The notes under the pieces are model-generated. The model was not told the DNA's origin. It ran no database searches and saw only the letters and a program-made list of their open reading frames with translations. A DNA stretch of 64,000 bases, taken from assembly GCA_019418605.1 (NCBI GenBank), contig DYBN01000019.1:54262-118261 (forward strand), read 5' to 3'. Made by a program: the position numbers and the translations under genes. Shown one piece after another: positions 43,440 through 54,327 of this stretch; position 1 is the stretch's first letter; every line of letters begins with the position of its first letter. The DNA comes from Sutterella sp. (GTDB taxonomy: Bacteria > Pseudomonadota > Gammaproteobacteria > Burkholderiales > Burkholderiaceae_F).

Positions 43440-44819
43440 TTAGCGGCGCTTCAGAAAATCGCCCATGGGGTCGCTTGAGGCGGGTTGAACGGTTTCAGTG
43501 AGCGCGCCTGCGCTTGAGGCGGGCGCTTGAGAGGCGGCGCTTGCAGGCTGCGTGCGGCCGGCTTCAAGCTGCGCCTTGATGCGCGCCTTTTCCTGCGACT
43601 CATAGGCTGCGCGGGAGGTCTGCGCCGAGACCATCGCAGAGCTCACGGCATTGGCCGCCGTCGGATTGAATTTGAGTCTGAAGTCGACCACGGGCATGTT
43701 GTTGTGCACGATGCGAACGGGCACAACGGCCTTGCGGGGCGTGTTTCGAGCGCGGGCCGTGGAGGTTGCTGCGGCCGCCGGGCGCACGACTTCGGCAAAG
43801 CCCACGCTGATGGCTGCGGCATTGACGGGCTGCACGCCCATGTCGGAGCTTTGCACGTCGGCCTGCGGCGTGAGCTCCATTACGCGGGTTCCCTGCACCG
43901 TGCGGATGGTCCAGGTGCCTGAATGGGAGGCTGACTGCTGCAGAGGTTCACAGAAGATGCTCTTGCTGTTGACGCCCACAAGTGAAAAGGTGCCGGAGTC
44001 GGGGAGCTGCGCCGCAACGCGGCGCCGCGACCGCGACTTTTGCGCGGGCAGCGGGTTGTCAAACACCACGCCGTAGGGCTGCGCGGCCACGTGGCTGACG
44101 TAGGACAGGCAAAGGGGAGATTTGCCGGCGGAAAACTGCGCGACGAGCCGTTCAAGCGTGGCTGCGCCCGTAAATGCGCTGCTTGAGGGCTGCACGATTT
44201 CATCGTCGCCCAGCCAGTAGGTGGTGATGTAGGCCTTGGAGCCGGAGGGAAAGCGCGCCTCGGGATCCATGAACCAGGCCAGATCGTCGGGCTGGTTGTT
44301 GGCATTGCGCAGAAAGTGCCGGATGGGCTTGCCCGAGACGTCAAAGGCGCGGATGGCCACGGCCAGATTAAAGGGGGCCTCGCCGGCGTTTTTTAAAAGC
44401 ACGCGGCCGTCCGGGAGCGTCTCGACCGTCATGCGGCCGGAGTTGGGCACCGCCTGCCCGTTGCGGTAGAGCGTGGTGGCGCCCACGCCCCAGGTAAAGG
44501 CGCGCTCGCCCGTGTGCTCAAGCGTCTCGGAGACGCGCCACACGCCCGCGGATTCAGGTTGAATTTGAAAGAAGCTGCGGCTTGCGTCGTAGAAGGCGTA
44601 AATGCCCTCGGTCATGGCCTGCAGTGCGTCGACCTCAATTTCGCGGCTTCGGAAGGGAGGGCGCACGGTGCGCTCGGGCATCCACGTGGCGTCGGTAAAT
44701 TCCTTGTAATCGGCCTTGACGCTGCGCACGGGCTGCGGCGTCGAGCAGCCGGTCACGACAAGAGCGGCGCCGCAGAGGGCGGCAATCAGACTCAGAGCAC
44801 GCGGCAGGCGGACTTTCAC
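43440..44819 (-). CDS. hypothetical outer-membrane-type lipoprotein, unrecognised family
   Basis: I do not recognise this family. The preferred start is a GTG at 44819 with GGGAG about eight bases upstream. It gives a basic, hydrophobic signal (VRLPRALSLIAALCGAAL) and a lipobox VTGC with Cys25; +2 Ser suggests outer-membrane sorting. The mature protein of about 435 residues looks globular. It has segments such as EHTGERAFTWGVGATTLYRN, YWLGDDEIVQPS and SYVSHVAAQPYGVVFDN, then a basic Arg-rich loop (KSRSRRRV). The tail is Ala/Ser/Gln/Pro-rich and ends DPMGDFLKRR. The frame is open to 45068, but that part lacks a signal. It stands between folD and hppA with no functional hint. Confidence 0.7.
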   Translation of the reverse strand: MKVRLPRALSLIAALCGAALVVTGCSTPQPVRSVKADYKEFTDATWMPERTVRPPFRSREIEVDALQAMTEGIYAFYDASRSFFQIQPESAGVWRVSETLEHTGERAFTWGVGATTLYRNGQAVPNSGRMTVETLPDGRVLLKNAGEAPFNLAVAIRAFDVSGKPIRHFLRNANNQPDDLAWFMDPEARFPSGSKAYITTYWLGDDEIVQPSSSAFTGAATLERLVAQFSAGKSPLCLSYVSHVAAQPYGVVFDNPLPAQKSRSRRRVAAQLPDSGTFSLVGVNSKSIFCEPLQQSASHSGTWTIRTVQGTRVMELTPQADVQSSDMGVQPVNAAAISVGFAEVVRPAAAATSTARARNTPRKAVVPVRIVHNNMPVVDFRLKFNPTAANAVSSAMVSAQTSRAAYESQEKARIKAQLEAGRTQPASAASQAPASSAGALTETVQPASSDPMGDFLKRR

Positions 44820-45130
44820 AGCAGGGACTCCCCAAAAAAGAAAAGCGGCCGGGCCAAAGAACGTTTGATCGCAGCCGGCACATGTCATGGGGCGCCGGGC
44901 GCGTGCGAAAAAGCCGCTGCCGCTTGCGCAGCGCTGCATCGTGTCATGCGCGTTCGCGGCGGCGGAATTTTTGGCGCACGCAGCGCCCAAAAAAGAGCCT
45001 GAGGGCCCGGCAAGCGGCACCGGCCTCTCAAGCAGTTTCCCCATTGTAGTGGAGAATGGGGCTGTCAACGGCAGACAATCTTTTTGCGGATCAATTCGAA
45101 AGCCTGCCGCCCTTGCCCGGCAGCGCTTTC
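44820..45130. other. gene-free stretch between hppA and the lipoprotein gene
   Basis: This stretch lies past the hppA terminator and upstream of the lipoprotein gene. The open frame that covers it (continuing the lipoprotein frame to 45068) lacks a signal and looks like leader sequence. It probably holds the lipoprotein promoter, but I cannot point to convincing boxes. Confidence 0.3.
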
Positions 45131-45174
45131 AAAAAAAGAAAACGCCGCTTGCTCTTAAAAAAGCTTGCGGCGTT
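45131..45174 (-). terminator. terminator of hppA
   Basis: On minus, AACGCCGC and GCGGCGTT form an 8-bp stem followed by TTCTTTTTTT. A second hairpin, AAAGGGCC/GGCCCTTT (45189-45214), lies between it and the hppA stop. Confidence 0.75.
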
Positions 45175-45232
45175 GGCTTCACTCTTTCAAAGGGCCGCTT
45201 GCTGCGGGCCCTTTGTCAGAGGGAAAGATCAT

Positions 45233-47281
<2,049 letters not shown>

Positions 47282-47410
47282 AGATAGTTTCTCCGGAGTA
47301 GACGCGGCGGCCGTCGTCCTTGAGTCTTGTTTTTCCCCGGCGGTGCGCCCATTTGTTTAACGAGCACGTCGCGGGGTTTTTCCTTTGGTTTGACCGCTGC
47401 GAGAACGCTT

Positions 47411-47471
47411 GAATAAAAATTCAGGAACACAAGTTTCGGAAAAACCTCTTTCCGATCAACTCTGTTCCTGA
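47411..47471 (-). terminator. terminator of adk operon
   Basis: A two-level stem lies 22 bp past the adk stop. The outer arms are TCAGGAACA (47421-47429) and TGTTCCTGA (47463-47471); the inner arms are TCGGAAA (47436-47442) and TTTCCGA (47449-47455). On minus it is followed by ATTTTTATTC. Confidence 0.7.
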
Positions 47472-47493
47472 GATTGAAAACTCTTCAAATCGG

Positions 47494-48147
47494 CTACTTC
47501 AAAGCCTCAAAGATGCGCCGGCTGATTTCTTCGATCGAACCGATGCCCGAAACCGAACGGTACTTGGGAGCGGTCGAATCGCCGGAATTGGCAAGCTGCT
47601 TGTAGTAGCCCACAAGCGCTTCGGTCTGAGCGTGGTAGACCGCCAGGCGCTTTTGCACGACTTCTTCACGGTCGTCGTCGCGCTGCACGAGGTCTTCGCC
47701 CGTCACGTCGTCCTTGCCCTCAACCTTGGGCGGGTTGTACTTGACGTGATAGGAGCGGCCCGAAGCAGGGTGAATGCGGCGGCCCGACATGCGCTCGACG
47801 ATTTCGGCGTCGGGCACGGCGATTTCCAGAACAAAGTCGATCGGCACGCCGGCTTCCTTGAGGGCCTCGGCCTGCGGAATCGTGCGCGGGAAGCCGTCAA
47901 AGAGAAAGCCGTTGCGGCAGTCGTCGGCCTGCAGGCGCTCCTTGACAAGGCCGATGATGATGTCGTCGCTCACCAGACCGCCCTGATCCATGATCACCTT
48001 GGCGGCCTTGCCGAGCTCGGTGCCGGCCTTGACGGCCGCCCGGAGCATGTCGCCCGTGGAGATCTGCGGAATGTTGAAGTGTTCTTTGATAAAGGCCGCC
48101 TGGGTGCCTTTGCCGGCGCCGGGCGGTCCAATGAGGATCAAACGCAT
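47494..48147 (-). CDS. adk: adenylate kinase
   Basis: Balances ATP, ADP and AMP. The 217-residue long-form enzyme has the P-loop GPPGAGKGT (7-15), QISTGDMLRAAV, the DGFPRT motif and a long LID (GRRIHPASGRSYHVKYNPPK) without zinc cysteines, as in other proteobacteria. It closes the conserved lpxK-ycaR-kdsB-adk gene group, although the 261-bp gap from kdsB suggests it has its own promoter. Confidence 0.97.
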   Translation of the reverse strand: MRLILIGPPGAGKGTQAAFIKEHFNIPQISTGDMLRAAVKAGTELGKAAKVIMDQGGLVSDDIIIGLVKERLQADDCRNGFLFDGFPRTIPQAEALKEAGVPIDFVLEIAVPDAEIVERMSGRRIHPASGRSYHVKYNPPKVEGKDDVTGEDLVQRDDDREEVVQKRLAVYHAQTEALVGYYKQLANSGDSTAPKYRSVSGIGSIEEISRRIFEALK

Positions 48148-48408
48148 GAAGTGATCTCCGAAAAGTAGAAAAAAACAAAAGGCCTGTGTCGCGCGCCCGA
48201 TACTCCCTGCGCGCGCAGAAACCTTGTTTTGTGCGGCTTGTGCGGGCGTCAGGCCTGTGCCAAAGTTAACCGCGTAATTCTAGCTGATGAAGGCCGAAAG
48301 CGAACGCAGGATCAACGCGCCCTCCGCGCCCTGCGCGGGGCGCCGGCAGCCAAGCCCTGCAAAGGCTGACGAGTCCGCGTGCCGAAAGCCGCTGCCGGGC
48401 TTTGCCGG

Positions 48409-49182
48409 CTAGCAGCTGCAGCCGCCGGCCGCATAAACCGCCCGCACGCGCTTCAAATCATCCTCGGTGTCAACGCCCGCCGGGAGTTTATCTTCAAGCA
48501 GCATCACGCGGATTGCGTAGCCGTGCCAGAGAGCCCGTAGCTGCTCGAGCGACTCGAAGGCCTCGATCGGGGCGCGCTCAAGCCTGGGGAAAGCTTTGAG
48601 AAAACCCGCCCGGTAGGCGTAAAGCCCGATGTGGTGATAAGCGGGCAGCCCCTGCGGCAAAGGAGCCGGGCCGTTTTTAAACGCATCCCGCGGCCAGGGG
48701 GCGGGAGCGCGCGTGAAGTCAAGGGCGCGCCCGGCTTTGTTGAGCACCACCTTGACGACGTTGGGATTGAGAAAACTTTCCGTATCGGCAATCGGGTGCG
48801 CGGCCGTGGCGATGGCGCAGTCGGGCGCAAGGTCAAGTTCGCCGGCAACGCGGCTGATGACCTCGGGGGCGATGAGCGGCTCGTCGCCCTGGACGTTGAC
48901 CACGATGGCCTCGTCGGCGAGCCCAAGGACGCCGACGGCCTCGGCCAGACGGTCGGTTCCCGTCGGATGATCGGCGCGGGTGAGAATGGCGCGGATGCCG
49001 TGCTCCTGGCAGGCCGCGACGATTTCAGGACTGTCGCAGGCGACGGCCACCGTTTCGGCGCCGGAGGCGAGCGCGCGTTCGGCCGTGCGCACGACCATCG
49101 GCTTGCCGCAGATGTCGGCCAAAGGCTTTCTCGGCAGCCGGGTGGAGCTCATGCGGGCGGGAATAAGGGCGGTAAAGCGCAT
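48409..49182 (-). CDS. kdsB: 3-deoxy-manno-octulosonate cytidylyltransferase
   Basis: Activates Kdo as CMP-Kdo for lipopolysaccharide core synthesis. The 257-residue protein starts FTALIPARMSSTRLPRKPLA, the signature of this nucleotidyltransferase, and contains VVNVQGDEPLI with metal-binding aspartate, YHHIGLYAYRAGFL and LEQLRALWHGYAIRV. The C-terminus ends with a short Cys-containing tail (YAAGGCSC), slightly unusual. It is co-directional with the zinc-ribbon gene upstream. Confidence 0.95.
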   Translation of the reverse strand: MRFTALIPARMSSTRLPRKPLADICGKPMVVRTAERALASGAETVAVACDSPEIVAACQEHGIRAILTRADHPTGTDRLAEAVGVLGLADEAIVVNVQGDEPLIAPEVISRVAGELDLAPDCAIATAAHPIADTESFLNPNVVKVVLNKAGRALDFTRAPAPWPRDAFKNGPAPLPQGLPAYHHIGLYAYRAGFLKAFPRLERAPIEAFESLEQLRALWHGYAIRVMLLEDKLPAGVDTEDDLKRVRAVYAAGGCSC

Positions 49183-49224
49183 TGGCGCATCTCTTAAAAA
49201 GGGTTGTCTCGAGGCTCGGTCTTT

Positions 49225-49428
49225 TTAGCGCACGGGCGTCACGCGCGCCTTTTCAATCTCTTCTTCGGTGAGATCGCGCGCATCTTTTTCAAGCATGTCG
49301 GGAATGTCGCCGATCATCGGAAAGCCTTTGGCGCATTTGGCGCACATCAGCATCGTGTGGTCTTCGTTAAAGCGTACGGGCCCCTTGCAGATGGGGCACA
49401 CGAGTACTTCGGAGAGTCTGCTGTCCAT
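49225..49428 (-). CDS. ycaR: Trm112-like zinc-ribbon protein (YcaR/UPF0434)
   Basis: A 67-residue protein with two cysteine pairs, Cys11/Cys14 in CPICKGP and Cys29/Cys32 in CAKC, then FPMIGDIPDML, the standard Trm112/YcaR fold. It is found between lpxK and kdsB in most proteobacteria; its role is not established. The ATG at 49428 is 28 bp past the lpxK stop. The open frame upstream of it overlaps lpxK and is not real. Confidence 0.9.
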   Translation of the reverse strand: MDSRLSEVLVCPICKGPVRFNEDHTMLMCAKCAKGFPMIGDIPDMLEKDARDLTEEEIEKARVTPVR

Positions 49429-49456
49429 GTCTTGCAGTCGGTGGAAGAAGGGAAAT

Positions 49457-50521
49457 TCAATGCGTGATTTGTTCGGTGACCGGCACGACGTCGATATTCT
49501 TGCGCCGGGCGGCTTCGTAGGCGCGCTCAAGCACGAACTGCACGAAGTAGGTGTCAAGCTGCGTTTCAAGATCAACGACCCAGATGCGCTTGTCCTTAGC
49601 AAGTTCCGGGTTTTGCATGACCTTCACGGCATCCTTGCCCGTGACGAGAATGTAGCGGCAGTCAAGGTGCGCAAAAGGATTGGAGGCAAAGTCGAAGTGA
49701 TCGCCCAACCCCATGCACTTGGCGTTGATGTCGTGGGCCTGCAGCATGCTGAAGAAGCGCTCGGGCGCGGCGATGCCGGCGGCGGCGACGACCTTGGCCT
49801 CTTTTTCCGCGATGCGGTGCGCCATGTCGTCGATCGTGCGGCGCTTGCCGTCAACAAGCCGCACGGCGTCTCCGAGCTGATTGGTGGCCGCAAAGCGCGG
49901 CGTGCGGCTTGTCACCGTCTCCTGCGTTGCGTTGAGCACGATGGCGTCGACCGTATCAAGTCTTGCGGCGGACTCGCGCAGGGGACCGGCCGGTAGCACC
50001 CAGCCGTTGCCCAGGCCCCGGGCGCCGATGACGGCGAGTTCCACGTCGCGCGCAAGGCGCTTGTGCTGCAGCCCGTCGTCGCTGATGATGATGTTGGTCT
50101 TGGGGAACTTGCTCAGAAGCAGGCGCCCGGCCGCCACGCGGTTGCGCCCCACCGCCACGGGCACGCGGGCGCTGCGCGCAATCAAAAGCGGTTCGTCGCC
50201 CACCTCGCGCGCGGCCGACTCAGTCGTGACGAGCTGCTCCATCTGCGCGGCGCGACCGTAGCCGCGGCTGATGACGCCCGGCGTAAAGCCTGCGGCCCGC
50301 AGCTCACGGGCAAGCTGAATCGTGATGGGGGTTTTGCCGGTGCCGCCCACGTAGATGTTGCCGACCACGATGACGGGCACGGGCAGCTCGATCGGCGTGA
50401 TTTTTTTCGCGCGCGAGCGTGCAACAGCTTCGTAGACAAGTGAAAACGGATACAGCAGCATCGCCGCCGGACCGCGGTGCGACCAGATGCCGTGGAGCAT
50501 CGACTCAAGCGCGGCGCGCAT
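49457..50521 (-). CDS. lpxK: tetraacyldisaccharide 4'-kinase
   Basis: Phosphorylates the lipid A precursor at the 4' position at the inner membrane. The 354-residue protein has an N-terminal hydrophobic helix (AAMLLYPFSLVYEAVA), the P-loop VGGTGKTP (about 58-65), and the ISRGYGR and ISDDGLQHKRLARD motifs with metal-binding residues. Its usual upstream partners (msbA or exbBD) are not here; a 307-bp gap and an rluA-type gene lie upstream instead. Confidence 0.95.
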   Translation of the reverse strand: MRAALESMLHGIWSHRGPAAMLLYPFSLVYEAVARSRAKKITPIELPVPVIVVGNIYVGGTGKTPITIQLARELRAAGFTPGVISRGYGRAAQMEQLVTTESAAREVGDEPLLIARSARVPVAVGRNRVAAGRLLLSKFPKTNIIISDDGLQHKRLARDVELAVIGARGLGNGWVLPAGPLRESAARLDTVDAIVLNATQETVTSRTPRFAATNQLGDAVRLVDGKRRTIDDMAHRIAEKEAKVVAAAGIAAPERFFSMLQAHDINAKCMGLGDHFDFASNPFAHLDCRYILVTGKDAVKVMQNPELAKDKRIWVVDLETQLDTYFVQFVLERAYEAARRKNIDVVPVTEQITH

Positions 50522-50828
50522 TGACTGTGCTCCTGTTGCGGCCCTGCCGAGGCGATATTTGTGAAAAGGACGGTGGTTGAGGGTGGTCGGAAGACATACG
50601 GGTTTTGGGCGCAGACGGGCATCCGGGCCCTGAAGTCGGCTTTCGGCAGACTCTTGAGCGGGCTTGGTGCGGGTGCGTCAAAAATTAAGCGCAAAGCGCC
50701 GCACGTGCGCTGCGTTTGTTTTTCGTCAGCCCAGCGTGAAAATGAACATGAGCCAAAATCATAGCGCAAAGACAGAGCGGCTTTCGGAGGTTTTCTCAAG
50801 TCTTGCGGCCTGTCCTTGGCCTGCCGGG
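50522..50828 (-). other. 307-bp gap upstream of lpxK
   Basis: No gene is seen. It must contain the lpxK-ycaR-kdsB promoter on minus, but I could not pick convincing -35/-10 boxes; an A/T-rich patch (AAAATTAAGCG) lies near 50682-50692. Confidence 0.3.
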
Positions 50829-52214
50829 CTAGAAGGCGGGAAAGCGCGCCGGCGCTTCAAACGTCATCAGTTTGTCCGTTCTAGGGTGCCGCAGATCAAG
50901 GCGCGCCGCATGCAGACACAGCCGCGTGAGGCCTTCTTCGGCCGCCAGACCCTTTGAGCCGTAAAAAGGATCGCCGTCAATGGGAAGACCGAGCCCTTTG
51001 GCGCAGTGCAGCCTCAGCTGATGCGTGCGGCCCGTTTCAAGCGTGAGCTCCACGATCGATTTTTGACGGCCTGCGCACAGCTCGGAGCCGATTTTGCGGT
51101 AGTGCGTCACGGCGGGTTTGCCGCCGCAGGAAGGCGCAAGCACGCACTGGCGCGGCCTGTCGAGCCAGTTGAGCCCCAGGGGAAGGTCGATGGTGCCGGC
51201 TGCCGAGGCAAGTTCTCCTTCGAGGCGGGCGACGTAGATTTTCTTTGTCTCCCGGTTTCGAAAGCTCTCGTTCATGCGGGCCAAAGCCCCTTTGTTTTTG
51301 GCAAAGGCAAGAACGCCCGAGGTATCCAAATCGAGCCGGTGCACGACAAAAAGTTCGCCGTGCGTTTTTTCCAGAATGGACTTTGCGCTCACGCACTCGC
51401 GCACCCCCGGCACGGAGCCCAGGCGTGCGGGCTTGTCGACCACGAGCATGTCCTCGTCTTCATAAAGGATGCCGATGGCGGGAGCCGTTTCCTCGCTTTG
51501 CATGGGCTGCGCGCTTTCATGCGGGCGGCCTTCGAGCATCCATTCAAGCCAAAAGCGAGCGCCCGCGCGCGGGGGATAAAAGGTTTGATCGAACCGGCAC
51601 TCCCAGGAAGGAGCCTCGCCTACCCACCACTCGCCGAGCGCGATGAGTTTTTCGCCCGCTCTTTTGGTGTTGAGATACTCGACGAGCCGCACGGCGGGGC
51701 TCGTGAGCGCCTCCGAGATGACGCGCCGCCAGAGGGCGCGGCGCAGGGCCTGCTCCCTGCCGCCCTGATGAAACTCCCGATCCGGGTAGGGGGCGAAGAT
51801 TTCGTCGATGCGGGTCTGAAGCGACTTTTTCTCGCCTTTTGCGTTGGTCATCACGACGGGGCGCACCGCCCGCTCGGACATGGGGGGCCAGAGATCAGAC
51901 AAGCTCAGTTTGTCCCAGGGCTTGTCTGCGCATGCAGGGGCGGGCTCAAGGGCGAAGAAAATCGAGAGTTTCCCCTCGGCCGTAGCCGTGACGGCCGCGC
52001 CGGCCCGGCCGCAAAAGTCTTCGGGCAGCAGCGCGTTTTCCCGGGCAAGGCGCTGCGCGGCCACAAGCGCCGGGCCCGGTGCGCGGGTAAAGGGATCGGG
52101 AAGTCGCTCAAGGATGAGGCCTTCGAGGGGGACGCCCGCATCTTCGGTGAGCGCTGCCTGGGCAAAGGGGGTGCGCATGAGCGCAAGCCGCTCGGTGAGT
52201 GTGAGGTGTTTCAT
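50829..52214 (-). CDS. long-form RluA-family pseudouridine synthase
   Basis: A 461-residue RNA pseudouridine synthase. The catalytic domain occupies roughly residues 245-461: ILYEDEDMLVVDKPARLGSV, the active-site motif HRLDLDTSG (Asp near 295), RNRETKKIYVARLEG, and the closing LETGRTHQLRLHCAKGLGLP. The first 240 residues are an extension. Its part LNTKRAGEKLIALGEWWVGE with RFDQTFYPPR matches my recollection of the long RluA group of gammaproteobacteria. The RNA target is unknown (rRNA or tRNA). ATG at 52214 is preferred over 52253 from the KHLTLTERL start. Confidence 0.82.
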   Translation of the reverse strand: MKHLTLTERLALMRTPFAQAALTEDAGVPLEGLILERLPDPFTRAPGPALVAAQRLARENALLPEDFCGRAGAAVTATAEGKLSIFFALEPAPACADKPWDKLSLSDLWPPMSERAVRPVVMTNAKGEKKSLQTRIDEIFAPYPDREFHQGGREQALRRALWRRVISEALTSPAVRLVEYLNTKRAGEKLIALGEWWVGEAPSWECRFDQTFYPPRAGARFWLEWMLEGRPHESAQPMQSEETAPAIGILYEDEDMLVVDKPARLGSVPGVRECVSAKSILEKTHGELFVVHRLDLDTSGVLAFAKNKGALARMNESFRNRETKKIYVARLEGELASAAGTIDLPLGLNWLDRPRQCVLAPSCGGKPAVTHYRKIGSELCAGRQKSIVELTLETGRTHQLRLHCAKGLGLPIDGDPFYGSKGLAAEEGLTRLCLHAARLDLRHPRTDKLMTFEAPARFPAF

Positions 52215-53047
52215 GGGAAGGCAAATCTTAACGGCGCCCGAGACGGGCTTCAAACCAACGGGAAAGGCAAAGAAAAGCCCGCTGAAAACCCGAGCGCCGC
52301 ATAGGCTCGTTTGTTCAGCGGGCTGGCCGTTGCGAAGGCGCCGCAGGCTGCAAAAGCAATGCGCCTTCTATCCCGATCAATCTTCCTTAAAGGCCTGTTC
52401 CCGGGTTTTTCTGAGCGCGGGCAGCGCCACGAGCACCACGAGAATGACCGAGGCGATCAGAAAGCCGCAGGAGATCGGGCTTGTGATGAACGTGGTCGGG
52501 TCGCCGCGCGATAAAAGCAGCGCCCGCCGCAGGTTCTCTTCCATCATCGGGCCGAGAATAAAGCCCAGCACGAGCGGGGCCGGTTCACAGCCGAGTTTGG
52601 AAAAGAGGTACCCCACAAAGCCAAAGAACACCGTCACCCAGACGTCCCAGACGTTGTTGTTGATCGAGTAGACGCCGATGCAGCAAAACACAAGGATGGC
52701 CGGGTACAGGAGCCGGTAGGGGACCTTGAGCATCTGAATCCACACGCCGATCATGGGAAGATTGAGCACCACCAGAAAGAGGTTGCCGATCCACATGGCG
52801 ACGATAAAGCCCCAGAAGAGTTCGGGGTCGGTCGTCATCACCTGCGGGCCCGGCACGATGTCGTGAATCATCATGGCTCCGATCATGAGCGCCATGACCG
52901 CGTTGGAGGGGATGCCGAGCGTGAGCATCGGGATGTAGGAGGTTTGGGCGCCGGCGTTGTTGGCCGACTCGGGGCCCGCCACGCCGCGGATGTTGCCTTG
53001 GCCAAACGGAGGATCGGCCTTCTCGCCTGCGAGCTTTTTCTCGACCG

Positions 53048-53474
53048 TGTAGCTCGCAAAGGAGGCAAGAAGCGCTCCGCCTCCGGGCAGCACGCCCAAA
53101 AGAGAGCCAAGAATCGTGCCGCGCGCGATGGGCGCAAGGCTTACCTTGAGGTCTTCCTTGGTGGGAAGAATCTTGCCCACGCGGCCGGGCACAAGCGAGC
53201 GCCTGGCGGAGAACTCAAGGTTGCGCATGATTTCGGCAAAGCCGAAGATGCCCATGCTCAGGGCAACGAAGTCGATGCCCTCCATGAGCTCGTCAACGCC
53301 GAAGGTGTAGCGCAGCGCTCCCGAATTGATGTCCGTGCCGACAAGTCCTAGGAGAAGGCCGAGCAAAATCATGCAGATGGCCTTCAAAAGCGACCCCGTG
53401 GCAAGCACGACGGCGCCGATCAAGCCAAGCACCATGAGGCTGAAGTACTCGGCCGGGCCAAACTCAAAGGCAAG
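53048..53474. repeat. tandem direct repeat, copy A (427 bp) in tctA
   Basis: Identical base for base, as read by eye, to the adjacent copy 53475-53901. It begins TGTAGCTCGCAAAGG and ends CAAAGGCAAG. The two copies abut with no spacer. Confidence 0.95.
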
Positions 53475-53901
53475 TGTAGCTCGCAAAGGAGGCAAGAAGC
53501 GCTCCGCCTCCGGGCAGCACGCCCAAAAGAGAGCCAAGAATCGTGCCGCGCGCGATGGGCGCAAGGCTTACCTTGAGGTCTTCCTTGGTGGGAAGAATCT
53601 TGCCCACGCGGCCGGGCACAAGCGAGCGCCTGGCGGAGAACTCAAGGTTGCGCATGATTTCGGCAAAGCCGAAGATGCCCATGCTCAGGGCAACGAAGTC
53701 GATGCCCTCCATGAGCTCGTCAACGCCGAAGGTGTAGCGCAGCGCTCCCGAATTGATGTCCGTGCCGACAAGTCCTAGGAGAAGGCCGAGCAAAATCATG
53801 CAGATGGCCTTCAAAAGCGACCCCGTGGCAAGCACGACGGCGCCGATCAAGCCAAGCACCATGAGGCTGAAGTACTCGGCCGGGCCAAACTCAAAGGCAA
53901 G
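53475..53901. repeat. tandem direct repeat, copy B (427 bp) in tctA
   Basis: Second copy of the 427-bp unit. The junction at 53474/53475 (GGCAAG|TGTAGC) shows at most one base of microhomology. The right flank is CTGCGTC, continuing the normal tctA coding sequence. Confidence 0.95.
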
Positions 53902-54327
53902 CTGCGTCAGGGGAGGCGCAAAGGCTGCGATCAAAAGCGTTGCCGTGCAACCGGCAATGAAGCTGCCGATGGCGGCGATGCCCAAGGCTGCGCCCGCGCG
54001 GCCGCGCTTTGCCATCTGGTGCCCGTCAATGCAGGTCACGACGGCGGCTGCCTCGCCCGGGATGTTGACAAGAATGGCGGTGGTCGAGCCGCCGTATTGC
54101 GCGCCGTAGTAGATGCCGGCGAGCATGATGAGCGCGCCCGAGGGCTCAAGCGCATAGGTCGCCGGCAGCAGCATGGCCACCGTCGCCACCGGGCCCATGC
54201 CGGGCAGCACGCCGATCAGCGTGCCGATGGAGACGCCGGCAAGGCAGTAGAGGATGTGAGAGAAGGAAAGCGCCGACTGAAAACCGAGCGCAAGATTGGC
54301 AATGAGATCCATTGTTGCTGCGCTCCG

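Larger units (their letters stand above)
52377..54312 (-). pseudogene. tctA: tctA, tripartite tricarboxylate transporter large subunit, broken by a 427-bp tandem duplication
   Basis: Large membrane subunit of the TctCBA importer for citrate-like acids. The reading frame starts at 54312 (IANLALGFQSALSFSHILYC) and contains the family blocks GTLIGVLPGMGPVATVAMLL and YGGSTTAILVNIPGEAAAVV. After residue 137 it enters a perfect 427-bp tandem duplication (53475-53901 then 53048-53474). As 427 is not a multiple of three, the frame shifts and stops at 53464, giving 282 residues. The rest of TctA (through FKED at 52377) continues in the correct frame from the second copy. Deleting one copy leaves 1509 bp, exactly a 502-residue TctA, the normal size. 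As sequenced the gene is off; it could be reversible, freshly mutated, or misassembled. Confidence 0.9.

Noticed and set aside
51006..52304. 432-codon frame on plus opposite the pseudouridine synthase
   Set aside because: Antisense shadow, ending in unstructured sequence.
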